Source of the DNA: Agrobacterium tumefaciens str. B6
GTDB taxonomy: Bacteria; Pseudomonadota; Alphaproteobacteria; Rhizobiales; Rhizobiaceae
Assembly (NCBI RefSeq): GCF_001541315.1
Contig: NZ_LMVK01000050.1
Span: 62,001-126,000 of the forward strand
Length of the DNA stretch: 64,000 bases
Reading direction: 5' to 3'
Positions 17,576 to 26,882 of this stretch are shown here, piece by piece. Below the pieces are notes generated by a model. The model did not search any database and was not told the DNA's origin. It worked only from the letters and a program-made list of their open reading frames with translations. Each line of letters opens with the position of its first letter. Positions within the stretch are counted from its first letter, which is position 1. Position numbers and translations under genes: made by a program.

Positions 17576-18949
17576 ATGGCAAGAGATCCCAGGATCACAT
17601 TTATCGGCGCAGGCTCCACGGTGTTCATGAAGAACATCGTCGGCGACGTGCTGCAGCGTCCGGCCCTTTCGGGCGCCACCATCGCACTCATGGATATCAA
17701 CCGTGAAAGGCTGGAAGAAAGCGCCGTCGTCGTCAACAAGCTGATTTCGACGCTGGGGGCAAAGGCGAAGGCCGAGACCTATACCGACCAGAAAAAGGCG
17801 CTTGCCGGCGCGGATTTCGTCGTCGTCGCCTTCCAGATCGGCGGTTACGAGCCCTGCACGGTCACCGATTTCGAGGTGCCGCGCAAATATGGCCTGCGCC
17901 AGACCATTGCCGATACGCTCGGCGTCGGCGGCATCATGCGCGGTCTTCGCACCGTGCCGCATCTGTGGAAGATCTGCGAGGACATGCTGGCCGTCTGCCC
18001 GAATGCGATCATGCTGCAATATGTGAACCCCATGGCGATCAACACCTGGGCGATTGCCGAGAAATATCCGACGATCCGGCAGGTGGGCCTTTGCCATTCG
18101 GTTCAGGGCACGGCCATGGAACTCGCCCATGATCTCGATATCCCTTACGAGGAAATCCGTTACCGTTCGGCGGGCATCAATCACATGGCGTTCTTCCTCG
18201 AATTCGAACATCGCCAGCCGGATGGCAGCTACAGGAGCCTTTATCCCGATCTCGTGCGCGCCTATCGCGAAGGCCGCGCGCCAAAACCCGGCTGGAACCC
18301 GCGCTGCCCCAACAAGGTGCGTTACGAGATGCTGACGCGGCTCGGTTATTTCGTCACCGAAAGTTCCGAGCATTTTGCCGAATATACGCCCTATTTCATC
18401 AAGGAAGGGCGCGAAGACCTGATCGAGAAATTCGGCATCCCGCTTGATGAATATCCCAAGCGCTGCATCGAACAGATCGAGCGCTGGAAGGGTCAGGCGG
18501 CCGCCTATCGCTCGGCCGAGAAGATCGAGGTCAAACAGTCGAAGGAATATGCCTCCTCCATCATCAACTCGGTCTGGACCGGCGAACCCTCGGTCATCTA
18601 CGGCAACCAGCGCAACAATGGCTGCATCACCTCGCTGCCATCAGATTGCGCGGCTGAAGTGCCCTGCCTTGTTGACCATAACGGCATACAGCCGACCTTC
18701 ATCGGCGAATTGCCGCCGCAACTGACAGCGCTGATGCGCACCAACATCAATGTCCAGGAGCTGACGGTTCGGGCGCTGATGAGCGAAAACCGCGAACACA
18801 TCTTCCATGCCGCGATGATGGATCCGCATACGGCAGCCGAACTTGACCTCGACCAGATCTGGTCGCTGGTGGACGATCTGCTGCTCGCCCATCGAGACTG
18901 GCTGCCGGAATGGACGCAGGCGGAGGTGAAGCGGGTGCGGGCGGTGTGA
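17576..18949 (+). CDS. melA: Alpha-galactosidase, GH4 family (MelA-like)
   Basis: 457 residues from the ATG at 17576, chosen because GGAGG lies five bases upstream; an ATG at 17561 is less well placed. NAD-binding motif ITFIGAGSTVFMKNI, Asp at the end of strand 2 (ALMDINRER), NPMAINTWA and the CHSV motif (LCHSVQGT) that marks GH4 alpha-galactosidases. The reaction is hydrolysis of alpha-galactosides such as melibiose or raffinose with NAD and Mn2+ in the cytoplasm. It is the last gene of the galactoside transporter operon, which fits intracellular cleavage after uptake. Confidence 0.9.
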   Translation: MARDPRITFIGAGSTVFMKNIVGDVLQRPALSGATIALMDINRERLEESAVVVNKLISTLGAKAKAETYTDQKKALAGADFVVVAFQIGGYEPCTVTDFEVPRKYGLRQTIADTLGVGGIMRGLRTVPHLWKICEDMLAVCPNAIMLQYVNPMAINTWAIAEKYPTIRQVGLCHSVQGTAMELAHDLDIPYEEIRYRSAGINHMAFFLEFEHRQPDGSYRSLYPDLVRAYREGRAPKPGWNPRCPNKVRYEMLTRLGYFVTESSEHFAEYTPYFIKEGREDLIEKFGIPLDEYPKRCIEQIERWKGQAAAYRSAEKIEVKQSKEYASSIINSVWTGEPSVIYGNQRNNGCITSLPSDCAAEVPCLVDHNGIQPTFIGELPPQLTALMRTNINVQELTVRALMSENREHIFHAAMMDPHTAAELDLDQIWSLVDDLLLAHRDWLPEWTQAEVKRVRAV

Positions 18950-18973
18950 GGCGCGGTCGCTACGACAAATACG

Positions 18974-19004
18974 AGGCCGCGGGCTTCACCCTGCGGCCTT
19001 TGGC
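18974..19004 (+). terminator. Candidate terminator of the galactoside operon
   Basis: AGGCCGC and GCGGCCT arms, extended by GGG/CCC with one bulged base, form a GC-rich hairpin 25 bases after the melA stop, followed by a short T-rich stretch (TTTGGC). The U-tract is weak, so termination strength is uncertain. Confidence 0.45.
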
Positions 19005-19020
19005 TATTTAAGTACAGACC

Positions 19021-19146
19021 CTCTCCTCCGTCATGCCGGACTTGATCCGGCATCCAGTTACGGCGCGTCTGCGCCGTGAGAGGATTCTCCTGCGATCAAG
19101 GACTTGATCGCGCTAGACCCCGGATCAAGTCCGGGGTGACGGGGTG
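19021..19146. repeat. Mosaic intergenic repeat, family A (copy 1)
   Basis: The element begins CCTCCGTCATGCCGGACTTG and ends with CCCCGGATCAAGTCCGGGGT plus GACGGGG. Inside are palindromic modules ACGGCGCGTCTGCGCCGT and GATCAAGGACTTGATC. The copy at 29974-30104 has the same module order. Such elements are common between rhizobial genes and give spurious peptides such as MPDQVRHDG when translated. It occupies much of the 443-base gap between melA and the efflux operon. Confidence 0.85.
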
Positions 19147-19201
19147 CGGATGATGCGGCTTTGCCAAACGAGGCGGTTTCACAGGGCTTTGCAACCTCTA
19201 C

Positions 19202-19237
19202 GGTTTGCAAACCCTCAAGGCATTTGACTTGTGTCAA
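19202..19237. promoter_or_regulatory. Two palindromes upstream of the efflux operon
   Basis: GGTTTGCAAACC (19202-19213) is a perfect 12-base palindrome, and TTGAC-TTGT-GTCAA (19224-19237) is an inverted repeat with a 4-base spacer. Both lie 155-190 bases before the HlyD-type gene in otherwise non-coding sequence. One may be an operator for a TetR- or MarR-type regulator not encoded nearby; the TTGAC could also serve as a -35 element. No direct evidence. Confidence 0.35.
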
Positions 19238-19392
19238 GGCCACAAAACACCACGACACCTAAACAGCCCATGACCCGGTCCATTCCCTTAAACAGGAGAA
19301 ATACCGGGCACAGATTCTAAACGCGATGGTGGCTGGCTTCTTCGGTTTTTACGTATTACGGTTGAAACCTGAAGGGTTCATGGGGAAGACGG

Positions 19393-20457
19393 ATGTCTAA
19401 AAAAGGCTTGCTCATTGGTCTGGTGGTTCTGGTTGTTGCCATTGCCGCTTACTTTGCCTGGTCGAAGCTAAAGGGGGAGGGGCTGCCTTCCGGGTTCGCG
19501 TCCAGCAACGGCCGGATCGAGGCGGTCGAGATCGATATTTCCACCAAGACCGCCGGCCGCCTTCAGGACATCTTGGTGCGCGAAGGCGATTTCGTGAAGG
19601 CCGGGCAGGTGCTGGCACAGATGGACACCGCCCAGTTGGAAGCGCGGAAGCGTCAGGCCGAAGCACAGTTCCGCCGTGCGAAAATAGCAATCGATACGGC
19701 CAACAGCCTTGTCGCCCAGCGGGAGGCGGAAAAGACCTCGGCGCTGGCGATAGTGGAACAGCGCAAGGCCCAGCTTGATTCCGCCTCCAAGACCTATGCG
19801 CGCTCGAAGCAGCTGCTGACGGGCAACGCCGTCTCGCAACAGATCGTCGACGACAGTGAAGCCGCCGAGCAATCCGCCCGCGCCACGCTCGCCTCCGCGC
19901 AGGCCTCGCTTGCTGCCTCCGACGCCGCAATCAATGCCGCCAAAGCGCAGATCGTTGATGCCGAGGCGGCGGTCGATGCCGCGCAGGCCGATATTGAAAG
20001 CATTGAGACTGACATAGCCGATGCGACGCTGAAATCGCCCCGCGACGGCCGCGTGCAATATCGTATCGCCCAGCCCGGAGAGGTGCTTTCCGCCGGTGGA
20101 CGGGTTCTGAACCTCGTCGATCTCGGAGACGTTTACATGACGTTCTTCCTGCCGACGGCCGAGGCTGGCCGCACGTCCATGGGCTCCGATGTGCGCCTGA
20201 TACTGGATGCCGCCCCGCAATATACCATTCCGGCGAAAGTTTCCTTCGTCGCCGATGTCGCTCAGTTCACGCCGAAAACGGTTGAAACCGAAGAGGAACG
20301 CCAGAAGCTGACATTCCGGGTGCGCGCGCAAATCCCGCAAGAGCTGCTGCAGAAATATATCCAGTATGTCAAAACCGGACTGCCCGGCATGGCCTATGTC
20401 CGGCTTGATCCGCAGGCCGCCTGGCCGGAAAACCTCGAACGCAATCTCGTCAAGTGA
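19393..20457 (+). CDS. HlyD-family membrane fusion protein of an ABC efflux system
   Basis: 354 residues. An N-terminal membrane anchor (residues ~4-22, [20 protein letters not shown]) is followed by a biotinyl-lipoyl-like half motif ([20 protein letters not shown]), a long alanine- and glutamine-rich coiled-coil hairpin (~80-210) and the second half ([20 protein letters not shown]). This is the periplasmic adaptor architecture of YhiI/YbhG. Its stop overlaps the GTG start of the following ATPase by 4 bases. It likely links an inner-membrane exporter to an outer-membrane channel such as TolC, which is not in the window. Confidence 0.9.
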   Translation: MSKKGLLIGLVVLVVAIAAYFAWSKLKGEGLPSGFASSNGRIEAVEIDISTKTAGRLQDILVREGDFVKAGQVLAQMDTAQLEARKRQAEAQFRRAKIAIDTANSLVAQREAEKTSALAIVEQRKAQLDSASKTYARSKQLLTGNAVSQQIVDDSEAAEQSARATLASAQASLAASDAAINAAKAQIVDAEAAVDAAQADIESIETDIADATLKSPRDGRVQYRIAQPGEVLSAGGRVLNLVDLGDVYMTFFLPTAEAGRTSMGSDVRLILDAAPQYTIPAKVSFVADVAQFTPKTVETEEERQKLTFRVRAQIPQELLQKYIQYVKTGLPGMAYVRLDPQAAWPENLERNLVK

Positions 20458-23237
20458 CGGTGGCCACCATGGTCGCCTCTCCCGCAACGAATGACAGGAA
20501 CGCACCGGTCGCGCGATTGACCGATGTGCGGCTGACCTTCGGAAGTACCATTGCGCTGGCCGATATATCGGTCGAGATTCCCGCAGGGCGGATGATAGGG
20601 CTTATAGGGCCTGACGGTGTCGGCAAATCGAGCCTGTTGTCGCTCGTCTCCGGCGCGCGGGCCATCCAGAAGGGCAAGGTAGTGGTTCTGGGCGGCGACA
20701 TGTCCGATCCGCGCCACCGTGAGGATACCTGCCCGCGCATCGCCTATATGCCGCAGGGTCTTGGCAAGAACCTTTATCCCACCCTGTCCGTCTTCGAAAA
20801 TATCGACTTTTTCGGCAGGCTGTTCGGACAGGGCAGCAGGGAGCGGCAGGCGCGCATCGCTGAATTGCTGAAGAGTACCGGCCTCGAACCATTTGCCGAT
20901 CGCCCCGCGATGAAGCTTTCCGGCGGCATGAAACAGAAGCTGGGGCTCTGCTGCGCGCTGATCCACGATCCGGACCTGCTTATCCTCGATGAGCCGACCA
21001 CAGGCGTAGACCCGTTGTCGCGCCGGCAGTTCTGGGAATTGATCGATTCCATCCGGGCCGGGCGTCCGGGCATGAGCGTCATCGTTGCAACGGCCTATAT
21101 GGAAGAGGCCGCCGGTTTCGACTGGCTGGTTGCCATGGATGGCGGCAAAATACTGGCCACCGGTTCGCCTGCCGAACTTCTGGAGCGCACGTCAGCACCT
21201 AATCTCGATGCAGCCTTCATCGCGCTTCTCCCCGAAGAAAAGCGCAAGGGATACCACGAAGTCCATATCGCGCCGCGCAAGGTGACCGGTGAGGGCGATT
21301 ATGCCATCGAAGCGTCGCATCTCAGCATGCGGTTCGGCGATTTCACCGCCGTCGACAATGTCAGCTTCAAGATTCCGCGCGGCGAGATTTTCGGCTTTCT
21401 CGGTTCGAACGGTTGCGGAAAATCCACGACCATGAAGATGCTGACCGGGCTTCTGGCGGCCAGCGAAGGCGAGGCCAAGCTCTTCGGGCACAAGGTGGAT
21501 GCCAGCGACATGGCGATCCGTCATCGCGTCGGTTACATGAGCCAGGCCTTTTCGCTTTATTCAGAACTGACGGTGCGGCAGAACCTCGATCTTCACGCGC
21601 GCCTGTTCAAGCTGCCGGAAGAAACCATTCAGCCGCGTATCGCCGAAATGGCCGAGCGCTTCGATCTTGGCGCGGTCATGGAGACACTGCCGGACGACCT
21701 GCCGCTCGGCATCCGCCAGAGGCTGTCGCTGGCGGTGGCGATGATCCATTCGCCTGACATTCTCATCCTCGATGAGCCGACCTCCGGCGTCGACCCGGTG
21801 GCGCGCGACGGGTTCTGGCAAATCCTCGCCGACCTCTCGCGCAACGACAATGTCACCATCTTCATCTCCACCCATTTCATGAACGAGGCGGAGCGCTGCG
21901 ACCGTATTTCGCTGATGCATGCCGGCAAGGTGCTGATCAGCGATACGCCTGATGCGATCACCAAGAGCCGAAATGCCGCAACGCTTGAAGAGGCTTTCGT
22001 CGCCTATCTCGAGGATGCCTCGGGTGTGAAAAAAGTGGAACCCGTCGCACCGTCCGCTCCGGCAGCTGAGGTGCCCACGACACAACATGCCCCCCCCGTC
22101 CCCGAGTGGTTTTTCGATTTCAGGCGCTTGTCCAGCTATCCCCGCCGTGAGGCGCTGGAATTGCAGCGTGATCCCATTCGCGGAACGCTGGCGGTGCTCG
22201 GCAGCGTCATCCTGATGTTTGTCATCGGATACGGTATCAATCTCGATGTCGAGGACCTGACCTTTGCGGTGCTGGACCGTGACGATTCCACCATCAGCCG
22301 GGATTATGTGCTCGATATCGCCGGCTCGCGTTATTTCATCGAGAAGGAACCTATCCGCGACTATGCCGATATGGACCGGCGGATGCGCGACGGGGAACTG
22401 AGCCTTGCCATTGAAATTCCCCCCGGTTTCGGCCGCGATGTCTTGCGCGGCAAGACGGTGGAGGTGGGCGCCTGGATCGACGGCGCCATGCCGCAGCGGG
22501 CAGAGACCGTGCGCGGTTATGTGCAGGGCATGCACCAGACATGGCTGGCGCGGAAGGCCGCCGAGATTTACGGCAGCGCCGCCACGCAAAACAGCTTCAG
22601 CATCGAAACGCGGTATCGTTACAATCCTGATGTCAAAAGCCTCGTCGCCATGGTGCCGGCGGTCATTCCGCTGCTGCTCATGCTCATTCCCGCCATGCTG
22701 GCGGCCCTCAGCGTCGTCAGGGAAAAGGAGCTTGGCTCCATCGTCAATCTTTATGTGACGCCAACCACGCGGCTGGAATTCCTGATTGGCAAACAGCTTC
22801 CCTATGTCGCCCTCGGCATGCTCAACTTCCTGCTTCTGACAGCATTTGCGGTCTTCGTCTTCCAGGTGCCTTTCACCGGAAGTTATCTCACCTATGCGGC
22901 GGCAGCGTTGCTCTATGTCATCATCGCCACCTCCATTGGCCTTCTCATGTCGTCCTTCATGAAGAGCCAGATCGCGGCGATCTTCGGCACGGCCCTGCTG
23001 ACGCTTATTCCGGCCACGCAATATTCCGGCATGATTGATCCCGTCTCATCGCTGCAGGGTGCCGGCGCCTTTATCGGCAACATCTATCCCGCGACCTATT
23101 TCATGACCATTTCGCGTGGGACCTTCTCGAAGGGGCTTGATTTCGCCGGGCTTTCCGGCTCGTTCCTGCCGCTTCTCATAGCCATTCCGCTGCTGCTCAT
23201 TGCCGGTGCCGCACTTTTGAGGAAACAGGCGTCATGA
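20454..23237 (+). CDS. Double ATPase-permease fusion, RbbA/YhiH-like
   Basis: 927 residues with two ABC cassettes followed by an ABC-2 type membrane domain. First cassette: Walker [10 protein letters not shown], signature LSGGMKQK, Walker [14 protein letters not shown]. Second: Walker [10 protein letters not shown], variant signature LPLGIRQR, Walker [14 protein letters not shown]. The C-terminal ~370 residues carry one membrane span, a large periplasmic loop and about five more spans. The order HlyD, this protein, ABC-2 permease equals the E. coli yhiI-rbbA-yhhJ operon. Start is GTG at 20454 (coupled), or ATG at 20469. The exported substrate is unknown; a ribosome role claimed for RbbA should not be assumed here. 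Confidence 0.9.
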   Translation: MTVATMVASPATNDRNAPVARLTDVRLTFGSTIALADISVEIPAGRMIGLIGPDGVGKSSLLSLVSGARAIQKGKVVVLGGDMSDPRHREDTCPRIAYMPQGLGKNLYPTLSVFENIDFFGRLFGQGSRERQARIAELLKSTGLEPFADRPAMKLSGGMKQKLGLCCALIHDPDLLILDEPTTGVDPLSRRQFWELIDSIRAGRPGMSVIVATAYMEEAAGFDWLVAMDGGKILATGSPAELLERTSAPNLDAAFIALLPEEKRKGYHEVHIAPRKVTGEGDYAIEASHLSMRFGDFTAVDNVSFKIPRGEIFGFLGSNGCGKSTTMKMLTGLLAASEGEAKLFGHKVDASDMAIRHRVGYMSQAFSLYSELTVRQNLDLHARLFKLPEETIQPRIAEMAERFDLGAVMETLPDDLPLGIRQRLSLAVAMIHSPDILILDEPTSGVDPVARDGFWQILADLSRNDNVTIFISTHFMNEAERCDRISLMHAGKVLISDTPDAITKSRNAATLEEAFVAYLEDASGVKKVEPVAPSAPAAEVPTTQHAPPVPEWFFDFRRLSSYPRREALELQRDPIRGTLAVLGSVILMFVIGYGINLDVEDLTFAVLDRDDSTISRDYVLDIAGSRYFIEKEPIRDYADMDRRMRDGELSLAIEIPPGFGRDVLRGKTVEVGAWIDGAMPQRAETVRGYVQGMHQTWLARKAAEIYGSAATQNSFSIETRYRYNPDVKSLVAMVPAVIPLLLMLIPAMLAALSVVREKELGSIVNLYVTPTTRLEFLIGKQLPYVALGMLNFLLLTAFAVFVFQVPFTGSYLTYAAAALLYVIIATSIGLLMSSFMKSQIAAIFGTALLTLIPATQYSGMIDPVSSLQGAGAFIGNIYPATYFMTISRGTFSKGLDFAGLSGSFLPLLIAIPLLLIAGAALLRKQAS

Positions 23238-24352
23238 GGCTGTTTTCGTCCAACATCTTCCAGCTCGGCATCAAGGAACTGCGCGGCCTTGCGCGTGACG
23301 GCATGCTGCTGCTCCTCATCGTTTATGCCTTCACGCTGCAGATCTATACCGGCTCCAGCGCGCTGCCGGAAACGCTCAACAATGCCGCCATCGCCATTGT
23401 CGATGAGGATCAGTCGCCGCTTTCCGGTCGCATCAGCACGGCGTTTTATCCACCTTATTTCGCGCCACCGAAGCAGATTTCCATCGCGGAAATGGACAAG
23501 CGCATGGATGCGGGCCTCGATACCTTCGCGCTCAACATCCCGCCGGATTTCCAGCGTCGGCTGATGGCGGGTCAGCAGCCGGCCATCCAGCTCAATATCG
23601 ACGCCACCCGCATGAGCCAGGCCTTCAGCGGCGGCGGTTCTGTGCAGAGCATCGTGACCAGCGAAGTTCAGGAATATGTCAACCGTTATCGCGGTGCGAC
23701 TTCGGTGCCGGTGGACCTCACCCTGCGCTCCCGCTTCAATCCGGAGCTGGACAAGTCCTGGTTCGGCTCGATCAATAACATCATCACCGCCATCACCATG
23801 CTGTCGATCGTGCTGACGGGGGCGGCGCTCATTCGCGAGCGGGAGCATGGCACGGTCGAGCATCTGCTGGTCATGCCGGTCACGCCGCTGGAAATCATGC
23901 TCAGCAAGGTCTGGTCCATGGGCCTTGTCGTGCTGGTGGCTTCTGCGTTTTCACTCTTTGTCGTCGTCAAGGGGCTGCTTGCCATTCCGATCGAAGGCTC
24001 GCTTTCGCTTTTCCTGCTCGGAACGGCATTGCAGCTCTTCGCCATGACCTCGATGGGCATATTCCTGGCGACCGTCGCCGGTTCCATGCCGCAATTCGGC
24101 ATGTTGCTGATCCTGTTCCTGCTGCCGCTGCAGGTGCTCTCCGGCGCCATGACGCCGCGTGAAAGCATGCCTGATATCATCCAGTACATCATGCTTCTTG
24201 CGCCAAACACCCATTTTGTCATTCTGGCGCAATCTGTGCTTTTCAGAGGGGCGGGGCTGGATGTGGTCTGGCCGCAACTGCTGGCGCTGCTGGCCATCGG
24301 CTCCGCGCTCTTCGTTTTCGCACTACGCCGTTTCAGGCGGTTCCTGCGCTGA
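23234..24352 (+). CDS. ABC-2 type permease, YhhJ-like
   Basis: 372 residues: one N-terminal membrane span ([15 protein letters not shown], ~30-45), a periplasmic domain to about residue 185, then five spans including [14 protein letters not shown]-type loop sequence before them and [19 protein letters not shown] near residue 300. It overlaps the fusion ATPase by 4 bases (ATGA). It probably dimerises with the membrane half of the preceding protein to form the efflux pore. Confidence 0.9.
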   Translation: MRLFSSNIFQLGIKELRGLARDGMLLLLIVYAFTLQIYTGSSALPETLNNAAIAIVDEDQSPLSGRISTAFYPPYFAPPKQISIAEMDKRMDAGLDTFALNIPPDFQRRLMAGQQPAIQLNIDATRMSQAFSGGGSVQSIVTSEVQEYVNRYRGATSVPVDLTLRSRFNPELDKSWFGSINNIITAITMLSIVLTGAALIREREHGTVEHLLVMPVTPLEIMLSKVWSMGLVVLVASAFSLFVVVKGLLAIPIEGSLSLFLLGTALQLFAMTSMGIFLATVAGSMPQFGMLLILFLLPLQVLSGAMTPRESMPDIIQYIMLLAPNTHFVILAQSVLFRGAGLDVVWPQLLALLAIGSALFVFALRRFRRFLR

Positions 24353-24489
24353 CAGCAACCGGATATTACGCTTGTTTTGCCCATTTCCGCGCAAGTTGAA
24401 TTAATTGTGTTCGGTAACGGTATGTTCGCCTTCCCTGAATATGCCTATGAGGACGGCTGGGTAAGCGGGCTTTGTTCAGGAGTAGCAAA

Positions 24490-25092
24490 ATGAATATTGC
24501 AGCACGTCTGTCGCTGGTTGGCATGATCGCACTGGCAGCAACACCATCTCTCGCGTCGGAAGATATGACGTCGGAGACGAGCAAAGCGATATTCGGTTTC
24601 GGCGGCGCCCTGACGAAAGAAGACATGCTGAAAAGTGCAGCCCTCTTTCCGGTGGAATATGAGCGCAACGCCATTCTGGGCGGCGGCTACCAGTTTTATC
24701 CCTACCGTATCGGCAATGTGAAACTCGGTGGCGAAATCGGCGTCGCTGCCAGATTTGGCAAGGGCTTTACGGGTGAGGTCTGGGTGGGTCCGGTTGCGCG
24801 TTACGAGCAGATCAGGCTCGGAGAGCGGCTGTTCATCACGCCAAGCTTTACCGCCGGCCTCAGCCTTGTCACGGATGCGCAGCGGGGCCGCGAGCGCGAA
24901 CAGGAAATCAAGGACGACGGCAATGCCAATGTCCTGTTTTATCTGGGGCCGGAAATCAACGTGTCCTTCAGCGAGGATTCCTCGACTGAATTCTTCTGGC
25001 GTCTTCACCACCGTTCCGGCGGTGGCAAAACATTGGGCAATATGAAAGGCGCCACAAACGCCAACGTATTCGGCGTCCGCTACAAGTTCTGA
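24490..25092 (+). CDS. Outer-membrane beta-barrel protein, weakly PagL-like
   Basis: About 200 residues from the ATG at 24490, seven bases after CAGGAG. Signal peptide at residues 1-22 (MNIAARLSLVGMIALAATPS, cut after LAS). The rest alternates polar and hydrophobic residues and ends GVRYKF, an outer-membrane C-terminal signature. The segment WRLHHRSGGGKTLGNMKGAT has the His-x-Ser arrangement of lipid A 3-O-deacylase PagL, but I do not see the third catalytic residue (Glu) in the expected place. Lipid A deacylation is therefore only a possibility. It is a single-gene unit between the efflux operon and the DUF1127 gene. Confidence 0.7.
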   Translation: MNIAARLSLVGMIALAATPSLASEDMTSETSKAIFGFGGALTKEDMLKSAALFPVEYERNAILGGGYQFYPYRIGNVKLGGEIGVAARFGKGFTGEVWVGPVARYEQIRLGERLFITPSFTAGLSLVTDAQRGREREQEIKDDGNANVLFYLGPEINVSFSEDSSTEFFWRLHHRSGGGKTLGNMKGATNANVFGVRYKF

Positions 25093-25171
25093 GCGGCAGG
25101 GACGGTCCCAAGCCCGGTGAACTGTCTGAATTTCAGTCACGTTTCTTTTTCGCCGCAAACCGTCATGGGGA

Positions 25172-25194
25172 ACCCGTGCATGTAGTGCATGGGT
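25172..25194. promoter_or_regulatory. Imperfect inverted repeat upstream of the DUF1127 gene
   Basis: ACCCGTGCA and TGCATGGGT around TGTAG form a 9-base stem with one wobble pair. It lies about 115 bases before the DUF1127 start, so it could be an operator or a leader hairpin. It has no T-run and is not a convincing terminator for the preceding gene. Confidence 0.3.
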
Positions 25195-25309
25195 GGATTG
25201 CCTTATTCTGCCTGTTAATGCGTCATCGAAAAGCGCATATAGAGGACATCAAAGGACGCCGGGACGAAAACGTTACTGACGTCACCTAAACCTCAGAAAG
25301 GGTAATGTC

Positions 25310-25456
25310 ATGAACGTAGCACGCAGCTTCAACAATTGGCGCAAATATCGTCAGACCATCAACGAACTCGGCCGTATGAGCAGCCGTGAACTGCACGATC
25401 TCGGTATCGATCGCAGCCAGATCACCAGCGTCGCCCGCGCCGCCGTCGGTAAGTAA
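25310..25456 (+). CDS. Small DUF1127 (YjiS-like) protein
   Basis: A 48-residue open frame starting MNVARSFNNWRKYRQT, with the DUF1127 core RMSSRELHDLGIDRSQI and ending AVGK. AAAGGG lies 7 bases before the start. These arginine-rich peptides are abundant in alphaproteobacteria; some are stress-induced and affect RNA turnover or phosphate metabolism in Rhodobacter and Agrobacterium (recalled). The gene is followed by a strong terminator and then by the multi-hairpin sRNA, the same order as ccaF1-ccsR1-4 in Rhodobacter. Confidence 0.92.
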   Translation: MNVARSFNNWRKYRQTINELGRMSSRELHDLGIDRSQITSVARAAVGK

Positions 25457-25486
25457 TCATAACGATATTGCCGCTATTGAATGCCC

Positions 25487-25516
25487 AAACGCCCGCTTTG
25501 CGGGCGTTTTTGTTTT
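25487..25516 (+). terminator. Rho-independent terminator of the DUF1127 gene
   Basis: Perfect 10-base stem AAACGCCCGC / GCGGGCGTTT with a TTT loop, followed by TTGTTTT. It lies 30 bases after the DUF1127 stop. Confidence 0.93.
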
Positions 25517-25521
25517 GGAAG

Positions 25522-25608
25522 CCTCTCCTCCGTCATCCTCGGGCTTGACCCGAGGATCCATTGCTTTCCACGGGTGAGGATCCTCGGGTCAAGCCCGAGG
25601 ATGACGTT
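25522..25608. repeat. Mosaic intergenic repeat, short family A variant
   Basis: CGTCATCCTCGGGCTTGACC followed by CGAGGATCC at the left mirrors GGATCCTCGGGTCAAGCCCG plus AGGATGACG at the right, with about 20 bases between. The terminal arms are each themselves palindromic. It lacks the inner modules of the copies at 19021 and 29974. It sits between the DUF1127 terminator and the sRNA. Confidence 0.8.
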
Positions 25609-25767
25609 GAGTATGTGCAAAGCGATGTCATTCCACGCCCGAGGACGACTGAAGCGAACCAATCGCCAGGAATTTTCGACGATGAATATTGCCATGCACA
25701 AAACGCATATCTGTGCTGCAACCTTGTGCCTGTCAAACGCGCAGAAAAATGGTATCTTCAAATCATC

Positions 25768-25930
25768 GAAACGGATGTACCTCCTCCCACATCCTTTCGG
25801 TAATGCGGGTGATCCTACTCCTCCTCCCAAAGGGTTGCCCCGGGGACAGCGGTTTTCCTCCTCCCATATCGCTGTTCATTTTTTTAAAAAAGCCTGCCGC
25901 ACCTCCTCCCGCGGCAGGCTTTTTTGTTTT
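25768..25930 (+). ncRNA. Multi-hairpin sRNA with four anti-Shine-Dalgarno loops (alpha-r14 / cuckoo type)
   Basis: Four successive hairpins each expose CCTCCTCCC in the loop, at 25780-25788, 25820-25828, 25857-25865 and 25902-25910. Stems: CGAAA-C-GGATGT/ACATCC-TTTCG; GGGTGATCCT/AGGGTTGCCC (10 pairs with three wobbles); GGACAGCG/CGCTGTTC; and AAAAAAGCCTGCCGC/GCGGCAGGCTTTTTT followed by GTTTT, which also serves as the terminator. CCUCCUCCC can pair with the GGAGG of ribosome-binding sites. The layout matches alphaproteobacterial alpha-r14 (NfeR1) and CcsR/cuckoo sRNAs, the latter encoded after DUF1127 genes. The 5' end is not visible; transcription could begin anywhere from about 25610 to 25765. 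No convincing sigma-70 box was found. Confidence 0.85.
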
Positions 25931-25960
25931 CGGAAACTTCCCTTTATTTTCAGGATTATC

Positions 25961-26404
25961 TCAGTCGAAAGCCATCATGCCGATGGGCGTTACGGCATGG
26001 GTGCCTGCGCGTCTGGCAAGGGCGTAAGCAAGGCACTGCTCCACGGCATCCTGCGGCACGGGCTTGGCGATCACGCCGGCTCCTATGCCGAGATTGACGA
26101 CGACTTCGGGGTTCGCCGTCATGAAGATCACCACCACGCCATGGTCTTCGGAAAGCCGCCGCCCGATTTCAGGGCCGGTCTGTCCATCGGCAAGATTGAC
26201 GTCGACGAAGGCGATATCGGCGCGGCTACCAAGCGCCACGGCCTCTTCCAGCCGGTTGGCGATGCCGATGACGTCCGCCTCTTCTTCCGCCTGCAAAATG
26301 GAATCCTCTATATCCATGGCGATGAGGAATTCGTCTTCCACGATCAGCACACGCGGCTGTTCCGTGTGGAAACCCGGTTCGTTCTGCAAGACGTCCGCCA
26401 ACAT
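25961..26404 (-). CDS. Single-domain response regulator
   Basis: 147 residues consisting of one receiver domain: acidic pocket VLIVEDE near residue 22, phosphoacceptor Asp in IAFVDVNLADG (~67), Thr in IFMTANPE (~95) and Lys in GVIAKPVP (~113). There is no output domain, so it acts by protein contact or as a phosphate sink. No histidine kinase gene is in the window, so it is an orphan. It is convergent with the sRNA terminator and divergent from ftsZ. Confidence 0.88.
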   Translation of the reverse strand: MLADVLQNEPGFHTEQPRVLIVEDEFLIAMDIEDSILQAEEEADVIGIANRLEEAVALGSRADIAFVDVNLADGQTGPEIGRRLSEDHGVVVIFMTANPEVVVNLGIGAGVIAKPVPQDAVEQCLAYALARRAGTHAVTPIGMMAFD

Positions 26405-26882
26405 ATGCCTGTCTCCATTCTGTGTGCTTCAGAGCACCGGACCGAAAAGTGCAGCGCGGTTTTCGGGCCTTCGATGCGTCAACTATGCCTGGAGCGGGAA
26501 GGGCCGGTTCCGTTTTATCTCCCACCGCTCCAGCGCGGTCGGCAAGCAAACACTTGTCGGCGTAACTCGTTCCAAAGTGAGATAAACATAGTGAATGGAG
26601 TGTAAACGGCGCGCCTTTTCGGCTATCACCTCTAGGAAGCGAAGCAGTTGATTCGGTTCGGTTTTCATCCGGGGAAGGGGTCGGAGAACGTCGCCGTGGA
26701 GCATCTTTCGCCCCCTGGAACGCCGGTCTTTCGCCATTATGGGGCGATAGGCTGCATGAAAATTCAAAGCGTTACAGCCTCTTTCCCGCTCGGGGAGGAA
26801 GCGCTGGGACCTTGCCGATCATTCGCGTGCCGCGGTCAAAAAACGGCGCGGGACCCTATGAGTTTAGAAAGAGAATAAGACG
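26405..26882. other. Intergenic region between response regulator and ftsZ-like gene
   Basis: 478 bases without a credible gene. At 26442-26466 CCGAAAA and TTTTCGG flank GTGCAGCGCGG, resembling the centre of the GCATTTCC-family repeat. TGGAGCGG (26490-26497) and CCGCTCCA (26525-26532) are inverted arms of a possible hairpin. The ribosome site for the ftsZ-like gene is AGAAAGAGAAT. I could not identify a sure promoter. Confidence 0.6.

Noticed and set aside
25710-25767. Sigma-70 promoter for the sRNA (CTTGTG near 25725)
   Set aside because: No acceptable -10 element at 16-18 bases; the only TAT-containing candidate is more than 20 bases away.
25481-26605. 374-codon plus-strand frame spanning a repeat, the sRNA and the antisense of the response regulator
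   Set aside because: It starts inside a terminator, translates the mosaic repeat (LGLDPRIH-type peptide) and runs opposite a clear receiver domain.
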